Origin: Thozetella sp. PMI_491
Lineage: Eukaryota; Ascomycota; Sordariomycetes; Chaetosphaeriales; Chaetosphaeriaceae
Assembly (NCBI GenBank): GCA_021432635.1
Contig: MU270016.1
Span: forward strand, 1,259,905 to 1,323,904
Length of the DNA stretch: 64,000 nucleotides
Direction of reading: 5' to 3'
Shown here: positions 56,715 through 64,000 of the stretch, piece by piece
Position numbering within the stretch: the stretch's first letter is position 1
Layout: each line of letters starts with the position of its first letter
The notes under the pieces: generated by a model
Database searches by the model: none
What the model was told of the DNA's origin: nothing
Seen by the model: the letters and a program-made list of their open reading frames with translations, nothing else
Made by a program: the position numbers and the translations under genes

Positions 56715-59079
56715 CTAGATTTGCGCTGCCTCTGAAGAGAATTTGATGGGTATATCGACATATCGAGCTTTGAGATATTCCGCCAAGTTCTATGGTGACA
56801 TGGTCAGCTGCTTTTCTCTTGTCATTATCGGGAAGTCAAGAGTCTACAGTATACATACCTTACCAAGAGAATCCATCTTGCTGGAACTGCTTACGCCTGC
56901 CCCTAGAATACCATGCACCACGAAGTTGACGGCCTGGATCTGCGGAAACTCGCATCGTTCGATAAAGACGTCGGGGGTCACTTCGTTCGCTAAAAGTGCT
57001 TTCGTATGTTAGATTGCGGGAGATACGCCCGGTATGAGCTAGCAACATACAGCGAAAGGCTTTGATGGTGAGGAAGCTCCTCAGCCAGTCGTACTTTACA
57101 CCACTGTTTACGCCGGCCGGGAAGAAGAACCCCACATTGACGTTGGAACCTTTGTCACCGCTGCGAGAAAAGACACACTGGCCTAGTGGTATCTTCTTCG
57201 TTGGCCCAAACGCCTCGAGGGCCACGCTGTCTGCGGTTTCGTAGCTTCGCTGCTTTGGTAGCTGCTCTTTCGGGATCACCACGGCCTCGTCTGGGACTGG
57301 AAGCTGCTTCTCTGGCGCGTCTTGAACAAAATGGACGACCTGGCGGCACCTCTTACGATCGATGAGCCCTGGGAAGTAGGTGCAGATGAGTTTGGGTTCC
57401 GCTGTCCTATAGTCGAGGTTCGCTGTCAGCCCCGGATAGCCTTGAAGCTGGTTGCTCATCATGGGCCCTAGAAAGCGTCCAGGGGTCAAGGCCTTGGCAT
57501 CTCGCGACTGGGCAAAGACTCGGAGCTGCATCGTAGCCTCGAGCTGATCCTGTGGGTCTTCCTTGGATGTCCCGTATAGTTGGAAGTCAAGAATGTCCAG
57601 CTTGGAGACATCGACCATCCTCCGGGCCATCTTCTCAAAGCTCGCGGCCTTCTCCTTAACTTTCAGGCCAGTGATGTATATAGAAAACTCAGCTTGGTAT
57701 CCGCCTATGGCCATGATGGCAATCTTGAGGGTTGTCGGCGCCGGAAGTCCTGGTCTCGTGCGTCAGCTTCGCATCCGCAGTAGCTGTTCACGCTGTGGGC
57801 TCGTGCCTACCTCGAACGCCTGAAACTTGAACGCGGTCTTTCGCGATCTGTTCCATTTTGATGGCTGTGAGATCCGCGATAACATCGGGGTTATAGTAGT
57901 ATAGCCCTTGTATCTCATAAAGCAGCTGCCCGCGCAGCGTATCCAGGTTGACACTGCGCACATTCTTAGCTCTATTCCGCACAAAGAATGGGTCGGAGTT
58001 CAAGTTGAGGGAACGGCGATCTCCGCAGACTTACACTCCGTTCTGCCCGGGCTGCTTCTGAATCACGGCGGTCCCATTAGAGTAGATCTCTGCTATGGGG
58101 AAAGATAAGTCGTGATAATTCGGCTGGAGGGCCTCGAACCCAGCGTAGTTGCCCCCAGTCTTTATAACGTCCAGTTAGAGACGAGGCCAGTTAGCATCTC
58201 GCGGGCGGCAACACCTACTGCGTAGCAACCGCACTCAATGAGATGTCCTGCTGCCAAAGTTCCTGCAAGCTTAGCAAAATCGTTGAACCCCCAGTCATGC
58301 CACCAGGCGGCAGCTCCCATGGCCTGGGAAAATAGTTAGGCTCTGATAAGGAGATGGCGTTCGTGGAGGCTCACCGTGCTTGCATCAGTGCATCTGCCAC
58401 ATATGACCACGTCGGCTCCCGACTTCAGGGCCTGCACGATTCCCCAGCAGCCCGTGTATACGTTCGCCTGTATTACATCTGGATACTTGGTCTTCCATGT
58501 CGCAAAATCACCCGTAGACCGAGTCAGCGGCTCGACGTGCAAGCTATCGAGTTCTGGGAGGAGGTTGTCTCCCGTAACATATGCGATCCGCTTATTGCAG
58601 CTTCGGCTTGACAACATTCGTTGCACGTCATCGGCCAGCGCCTTCGGGTTCAATCCTCCAGCGTTGACGACAATTTTCAGGTCGGAATTCTCGTACCCGA
58701 TATAGTCGTCCAAGGCCAGTCGAAACGAGTGAAGAAAGCCCGGTTCGTAGCCACGACCCTGTCCGCTACGGATTTGCAGCGACCGAGAGGCGAGATTGGC
58801 CTGGAAAACGGACCCAAGGTGAGCATGACACAAACCCTCGAAGGGGAGGCCTTGAAGCTTTGCATTAGATTGAGAGGGCTTGAACCTACCTCGGACATCC
58901 AATCTCCAACTAGAACATCTACCTTTGTTGGACCACGCAGCATTGATCTCATGCCTAAATATTTTGTCAGACATCATTCACCGAGCCCTACAGCAGCACA
59001 GGAACCCGAGCGTACCATCAAGGCGGTCTCCCGTGGCACCGGAAATGTTTCCAATTAATATTGGTCTCCGGACCGGCAT
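56715..59079 (-). CDS. AtuA-like (DUF1446) family protein
   Basis: Nine exons (59079-59016, 58954-58890, 58800-58375, 58323-58219, 58159-58035, 57953-57811, 57749-57051, 56998-56859, 56789-56715) sum to 613 residues. Signatures in order: RPILIGNISGATGDRLDGMR, DVLVGDWMSE, KIVVNAGGLNPKALADDVQ, IAYVTGDNLLPEL, GADVVICGRCTDAST, AAAWWHDWGFND, GHLIECGCYATGGNYAGFEA, LSFPIAEIYSNGTAVIQKQP, GQLLYEIQGLYYYNPDV, the second-domain SRSGDKGSNVNVGFFF, and the tail NLAEYLKARYVDIPIKF. DUF1446 proteins include AtuA of Pseudomonas terpene catabolism; the reaction of the fungal proteins is not established. The last exon, 25 codons, is found only through the GTATGT/CATAG intron and completes the conserved C-terminus. 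Confidence 0.92.
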
Positions 59080-59957
59080 TGTGTTTTTAGGCGATCTCTT
59101 TGTTCCTCTTGGATATCGGTTCAGAATGATTTCTAGATAGGGGCATCAATCGTTCTCTTGTTGGCCATATCGATATTCAAGTGCAGGTGATTCGATGAGT
59201 AGGTCGTGAGGAGGCTTTGAAGCAAGCATACCAACCAACCTCGGTTACCCCTCACCATCTGTCTCCAAATCACCTCGGCCTCCAACAGAGCGAAGAGGCG
59301 ATCCCTTCGTCGGAGATACCACCCTAGGAGCTACCGAGTATCAGACTTCCGTTCACTAGTAGAAATTGGCATACAACCTGATGCGGTCCGCAACGGAGTG
59401 ACGGCTTCAAGGTGACCTGTCGGACAGTTACTAGAATACATATTAAGAACATCGCCCTGCATTTCACAAGATCTTCCATGTGGTGATACTATGCCTAGAT
59501 ACAATATCTATGTAGCTAGTGTTTCCTCTGTCAACGATTGTTCGGTTGGTCAGCCAATTGTGGCTTACTTCTTACTACAGCTACCCTCCATGCAACAGAG
59601 CTAACTTTGCCGCAGCCTGAACTGCATCCTTAGGGCTAGGTACAAACGCAATCATAATTTCCTACTCCAAGATCGTAGCCTTGCTGTCTATCTTTAGCAG
59701 TAAGATCGCCATATAGAAGATTATCATAACTCGTGACTGCGGCCATGTTCACTACGGGGTTGAAGCATGTATCCCAAGGACGAACCCTCATGCAGAAACT
59801 ACACGGATCCATTAGAAACCAATTACTAGTCCAATTTTAATACGTACAGCCGCTCAGGATCGGTCGCCTCTAATAAGCTTGCAACAGTCGAACCATGTGC
59901 ACGAAGCCCGTTTTGTCCAATGTCAACCTCCGGAATTACGAACGGGAGGTCGGTGGA
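59080..59957. other. Intergenic, no gene supported
   Basis: These 878 bp, moderately AT-rich, lie between the AtuA-like gene promoter and the end of the small stress-type gene. Nothing definite is visible. Confidence 0.5.
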
Positions 59958-60366
59958 CTATAGACCAAATCGACGCTCCTTGTCCTTAATGGGAAGTTCA
60001 GATCCGGTAGTCTTCTTGTACTGGCCACGGATGTAATCGGAAATCTGCTCATCCTTGGCTTGCTCGACGGCACTTTCGTTGCTCTGGTCTCCTTGACCCA
60101 GAACATGCTCTTGGACCCAATCGACGCCTGTAGACCCCTCTGTTAGTGTCGATGAGCACGTAAAGAACCACCGGATCTTCATTTGCCATACCTTTGTCGA
60201 GTGCATCTTCATTCTCCTCGCCTTTCCTTCCGCCACCGGCCATGGAGCTGACCTTGTCCATGAAACCTCCACCGCCCGACTGCTGGGGTTGCTCGTGGGG
60301 TTGCTCTTGGCGTCGCTCGCCCTCGTTACTGGTTCCCGTAAGCTTATTGACGAAGTCCATTTTCAT
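59958..60366 (-). CDS. Small Gly/Gln-rich stress-type protein (fungal DNA-damage-responsive-like)
   Basis: Exons 60366-60192 and 60127-59958 give 114 residues. The N-terminus MKMDFVNKLTGTSNEGERRQ is followed by a Gln/Gly-rich stretch and GGGGFMDKVSSMAGGGRKGE, then DALDKGVDWVQEHVLGQGDQ, SNESAVEQAKDEQISDYIRG and QYKKTTGSELPIKDKERRFG. This is a common small ascomycete protein, often annotated as DNA-damage-responsive or related to CipC-like stress proteins, with no known biochemical activity. Homologues start at the second Met (MDFVNKL, 60360), so the true start may be there. It is soluble, hydrophilic and partly helical. A perfect CRE site and a 17-bp poly-C tract lie within about 175 bp upstream. 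Confidence 0.85.
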
Positions 60367-60487
60367 ATGCCGCGATTGAAGAGATCAATTATCTGAGAAA
60401 TTGACGAAGATTCAGCCATTCACCCTGGAGCGTCGAACAATAAGAATAATAAGGTGTGTGGCAGGGAGGCAAGGCCCGTGGCGGCGA

Positions 60488-60495
60488 TGACGTCA
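60488..60495. promoter_or_regulatory. Palindromic CRE site (TGACGTCA)
   Basis: A perfect ATF/CREB-type octamer lies 121 bp upstream of the ATG at 60366. It is the kind of site bound by AtfA-like bZIP factors in stress responses. Confidence 0.55.
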
Positions 60496-60522
60496 CAATC
60501 AGCTACGTGCGCCAAGAGATCA

Positions 60523-60539
60523 CCCCCCCCCCCCCCCCC
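60523..60539. repeat. 17-bp poly-C tract
   Basis: A run of 17 C (poly-G on the minus strand) lies 27 bp upstream of the CRE site relative to the stress-type gene. It mirrors the poly-G tract before the P450. Confidence 0.85.
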
Positions 60540-60893
60540 GGGACAGGTTATCGCCCTAAATATCCTGGCTGAAGATGTCGTACCAGGGAACCCGCCTTGG
60601 ATCGGAAATTCAACTCATCCGGTTTCACTGTTGTGCGACAGAGGCAGGGAAATCAGCAAACCTTAGCTGCTTGCCCAGAAGCCACGCCCCGAGGAACAAC
60701 CCACGACCACGAGACGAGGATGTTGACGTAGACACGAAAGAAGACACAGAGACATGGAAAGCAGAGGCATCAATTGTGCTGTGATGAGCAGCATATAGGC
60801 TCCCCGTTCCGGGGGGCTCGCAGCTCACAGCCATGGTTGAGCATGTAGCTGGGCATCTAGGCATCTAGGCGATGCAATCTACGGATCAAGTTC

Positions 60894-62652
60894 CTACGAC
60901 CCGTATTCGTCAACGATCCACTGGCAAAACTGCGTCCACCTCTGCTGGAAGTTCTCAGTGGCGGCTGCCTTGGTCTTTGCGTCCATGTAGCTATGCTCGA
61001 GACTCCATTCTGCGAGCACGCGCCAGCCTAGGAGCGACATGTTGTTGCTACCCATGATAGCCTGATAGAAGTCGTGGGAGAGGACATTGGCACTGTACCG
61101 TGTTAGTAATAACCAGAGACTATGACGGTGGGGGCGTGACTTACTCCCACGCTCCAGGATCATCGCTGCTGACCGTGCATGGGACACAGTTGGACAGCAG
61201 CACCGGGAGATGGTGTGATTTGGTGGTTGGGCAGAGACCGAGCACCTCGTTTGAAATTGGGCACGTCTCAATGGCGATATTCTTTTCCTTGCATAGCTGC
61301 ATTAGGAGCGGATGCTTGGTGATGCTGAAGCCATGTCCAATGCGCTTAGTGCCGAGGAGAATGACGTCAAACAGGTTGGAGTCCGTCTCGCCACCGTGGT
61401 CGTGAGTCTCTCCTGCGTGGAAGTTAAAAGGTAGGTCCAGGTTCAGCGCATTGATCTTCTCCCTCATCGCAAGCAGCTCGGGGATCCAGAACTTGTGCGG
61501 CTGGCCGGCGTCTTCTTGGCCATGCATGTCAAAGGCTGTGGCCGTGCGTTAGGGAACGATTTCTACTCTCTGGAAGGAAATACTAACCGCAGACGAAGTC
61601 CGGGTAGGCCTGCTTCACCTGGATGGCGGTGTCCATGGCCCAAAGCATGGCTTCCCTGGGCCCAGTGCGCATGCAGGCATAGATGATCTTGGCGCCGTAC
61701 CACGCCAGGCCCGACGCTTGGATCTTGGGAGTCTCCTCTTGGTTCGTCTGCCAGAGGAGTTTGACAATCTCCGGGACACTATACGCGTGACGCCCGTCGT
61801 CGCTCTTGACTGTGAACCCCATGTCGAGGCCAAAGCGCACCTCAGCATAGGAGATGCCGTCTTCGGCGAACTTCCAGAGCATACGGCGGAAGTGCTCCCG
61901 GAAGGCGGTCTCGTAGCAGAGCATCGAGCGGAAGAGCCGCATGGCGCGGTTGAAATGTTTCCAGATTCTGAAATATGAGCAGCAGCTCGGAGCAGGGGAC
62001 TGGCGGGGACTTACCCGTTGACGGTCTGCTTAGGATGATATACATCGTCAATCTGCAAGACCATCGTCTTGCGGATCCAAGCCTCGGCCCGTTCCGGCCC
62101 GCCGGGGAACCGGGCTAGGAATTCGGAGTATTTCATCCAAGACCCGCTGACATAGGAAGGGCTGAAGATATCGCCGGCAGCACTGGGGCCGGCGTCTTCA
62201 GCAAACACGTCAAACTGCGGGAAGGCATGGGCGAAGAACTGGGTGTTGGTGAGAGGAATGTCAGTGCTGATGTGCAGCAGAGGCTGCTGCCGCGCGTCAC
62301 TGAGAATCGTCTCGGGCGGGATCATGGCATCGTAATGGCAGTGCAGCAAGCACCCCTTCGGGGCCTTGGACGCGATGGCGAGCAGCTTGCTCCCGGTCAC
62401 CGACTCCAGCCCGTGCATGAAGCGGTGCCCAGCCTCGTGGCCGGAGCCATCGCTATTCACGCCGTGGTGGTTATGTTCCTCCCAGGCTTTCAGCTTAAGC
62501 ACGATTGCCTCTGCCTCTGCCTCCAGCGCTGTCCTCTGTGCTCGGCCCTCGTACCCGAGGTTTCGCTCAGCAGCGATGAGCGCCTTGCGCGCTGCTGCGT
62601 AGTCTTCGACCGACGCATACGACTCCGGAACGACAAAGGAAGAAGGAGACAT
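60894..62652 (-). CDS. Adenosine deaminase, ADGF/CECR1-like
   Basis: Exons 62652-62015, 61967-61588, 61535-61145 and 61092-60894 give 535 residues. The zinc/catalytic motifs are in order: GCLLHCHYDAM (H-x-H, residues 104 and 106), FNFHAGETHDHGG (His and Glu), KRIGHGFSITKH, and CTVSSDDPGAW (Asp). The N-terminal 100 residues (SYASVEDYAAARKALIAAER) and the long first domain mark the adenosine-deaminase-related growth factor branch rather than short classical ADA. Unlike animal members, no signal peptide is visible, so a cytosolic enzyme turning adenosine into inosine is likely. The upstream frame continues open, but the Met at 62652 is where the fungal homologues begin. It is divergent from the purine permease gene. 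Confidence 0.92.
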
Positions 62653-63231
62653 GCCGAGCCCGTTTTGCCAGCCACTTGTGAAAATAGTCAACGCCGATAT
62701 GCACCCTGATTTGCCGCTCGATAGGTGGAAGGAGGTGGATTTTAAGGCGGAAGGCTCTTTCCGACACCTTGCCCAAATTGCGACTGTGCGTTGGAAGGTG
62801 GAGCTGACGCTGACCAGGATGATGAATCCTGGGTTTAGTCTGTCCGACGGTTTCCGCCGACACAGCCCCGTGTAAGCAGCTCCCACATCACGCGATGACT
62901 GTCAGGTGGGGCGTCCCAGGACCGGGCTGCGTATAAGGGACGCTACCCCAGCACGGCCGTTTGAGACTGTTGGCCCCTCTAGTCCGAGGTTAGCGTGCAG
63001 TGTGGTTTACACGTCGTGGGCCTTTTTGATAAGGCACCCTGCTCGGCAGGGAAGGAAGAATGGAGCAGCGATAAGGACGACGAGCAGAGACGGAAGAGAT
63101 AGCCGCGTCGGCTCCTGAACGGAAATATAATAATATGGAGTTCCGTCTGTGTAGATCTAGCCACTGGGAATAGCTGTATCTTGTTCCCGAAGCTTTGGCC
63201 CGTAGCCAACCCCCTTTGAAACGTCTTCAAC
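62653..63231. promoter_or_regulatory. Divergent promoter, adenosine deaminase / purine permease
   Basis: These 579 bp separate two purine-related genes. Three HGATAR motifs (63027-63032, 63069-63074, 63097-63102) cluster 130-205 bp upstream of the permease ATG, suggesting nitrogen control by an AreA-type GATA factor. Confidence 0.55.
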
Positions 63232-64000
63232 ATGACCGCCACCCCACAGGACTTGATGTATCCCGCGAGCAAGGAGAAAGATGTCGAGATTCCTACGAGC
63301 TCTGCGTCGATTCATGTTGCAGAAATGGACGAGAAGCCTCGCACGGGCCTTGAGAAGCTGGGTTACTGGGCACGCAAGCTGGACTCGTACGGCGTTGAAG
63401 CACGTGGTATCGAACGCGTGCTCCCCGAAGAGCGGCGCAAACAGAATTGGCTCGCACTCAGCTTGATCTGGTAGGCTTCTCCCGGCAGCTCTAACCAAAG
63501 ACGAGCATGCAGGAGTTCTGACTTGGTCTTTTAGGGCAGCGGGCGGCATGAACCTCAGCAGTTTCTCGGTCGGGGTGTACGGCGTACTATTCTACAACCT
63601 GACGTTGGGCCAGACCCTCGGCATCGTTTGGGGCGTAAGCGCACTTGGGTCCCTGTGCTCCGCATATATGGCTACATTCGGTAAACGAAATGGTCTGCGA
63701 GCTCTTGTCAATTCTCGATTCGCATTCGGTTGGTATGGCTCCATGGTCATGGCTTTTCTAAATGGCTTCACCGAAGTTGCCTACGGTACAATGGATTGTA
63801 TCCTGGGCGGCCAGACACTAGAGACGGTGAGCCAAGGCCGCCTGCCTTTGCCTGTCGGTATCGTTCTTATTAGGTAAGGTTCGGATCCTATTTTGATTTC
63901 GGCCAGCGAACTAACCCCCCAAGTGCTATCTCCTGGGTCATCGCGACTGGAGGATACAAATTCATACACTGGTATTCTAGGATCGCCCTCATCTTTCCGA
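63232..64000 (+). CDS. NCS1 purine-cytosine permease (Fcy2-like), 3' end outside window
   Basis: Exons 63232-63470, 63535-63873 and 63924 to the edge encode the first 217 residues or so. A hydrophilic N-terminus (KPRTGLEKLGYWARKLDSYG; VEARGIERVLPEERRKQNW) leads to TM1 WAAGGMNLSSFSVGVYGVLF, then LGQTLGIVWGVSALGSLCSA and KRNGLRALVNSRFAFGWYGS, matching Fcy2/FcyB purine-cytosine H+ symporters. GGQTLETVSQGRLPLPVGIV and AISWVIATGGYKFIHWYSRI follow. The protein should import adenine, guanine, hypoxanthine or cytosine across the plasma membrane. It is cut by the window end within TM5 to TM6. Pairing with adenosine deaminase supports a purine-salvage role. Confidence 0.9.

Larger units (their letters stand above)
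60367..60893. promoter_or_regulatory. Intergenic: stress-gene promoter with CRE and poly-C
   Basis: These 527 bp separate the start of the small stress-type gene (-) from the end of the adenosine deaminase gene (-). They hold TGACGTCA, a poly-C tract and no supported coding sequence. Confidence 0.55.

Noticed and set aside
1-64000. tRNA, rRNA, CRISPR and bacterial operon features
   Set aside because: No cloverleaf with a GTTCGAATCC-type arm, no ribosomal sequence and no spaced repeats were seen; the sequence is eukaryotic.

Overview
The window comes from a filamentous ascomycete (Pezizomycotina). Almost every gene I could model has short introns of about 50-110 bp with GTRAGT-like donors, CTAAC/CTAAT branch sites and YAG acceptors. 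The gene families are also typical of that group: PTH11/rhodopsin-like receptors, an AA9 LPMO, a CVNH-like secreted protein, ankyrin/CorA proteins and an HXXXD transferase. For each complete gene with exon boundaries listed, I checked that the exon lengths add up to an open frame. Genus and species cannot be told from the sequence alone.

Layout. 0-5 kb: edge of a secreted Gly/Pro/Ala tandem-repeat protein (-), then an intronless bacterial-type GNAT acetyltransferase (-). 4-13 kb: flavin monooxygenase (-), rhodopsin-like receptor (+), and a divergent pair of a luciferase-like FMN monooxygenase (-) and a Dal5-type MFS transporter (+). 13-21 kb: half-length CVNH secreted protein (-), decayed DUF3176 gene (+), secreted class II-like heme peroxidase (+), saccharopine-dehydrogenase-like reductase (+). 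22-29.5 kb: two large ankyrin genes end to end, one with a STAND-type N-terminal domain (+) and one fused to a CorA-like membrane domain (-). 31-41.7 kb: second receptor (-), HXXXD acyltransferase (+), two adjacent decayed genes with RIP-like nonsense codons (-), sulfotransferase-like P-loop protein (+), secreted intradiol dioxygenase (-). 44-64 kb: small secreted protein (+), frameshifted acid-ceramidase-like gene (+), cytochrome P450 (+), CTP synthase (+, 13 exons including a 4-nt microexon), NmrA-like protein (+), AA9 LPMO (+), AtuA-like DUF1446 protein (-), small stress-type protein (-), and a divergent ADGF-type adenosine deaminase (-) / NCS1 purine permease (+) pair whose permease runs off the right edge.

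The region looks mainly accessory: secreted oxidoreductases, transporters, receptors and tailoring-type enzymes without a polyketide or peptide synthase backbone. CTP synthase is the one clear housekeeping function. Two neighbour pairs look functional: monooxygenase plus permease (uptake and oxidation of a small substrate) and adenosine deaminase plus purine permease (purine salvage, with GATA sites between them). The most unusual features are the convergent ankyrin pair, the CorA-like domain without a GMN motif, the 4-nt microexon, the RIP-like pseudogene block, and a 30-bp poly-G tract set directly upstream of the P450 TATA box.
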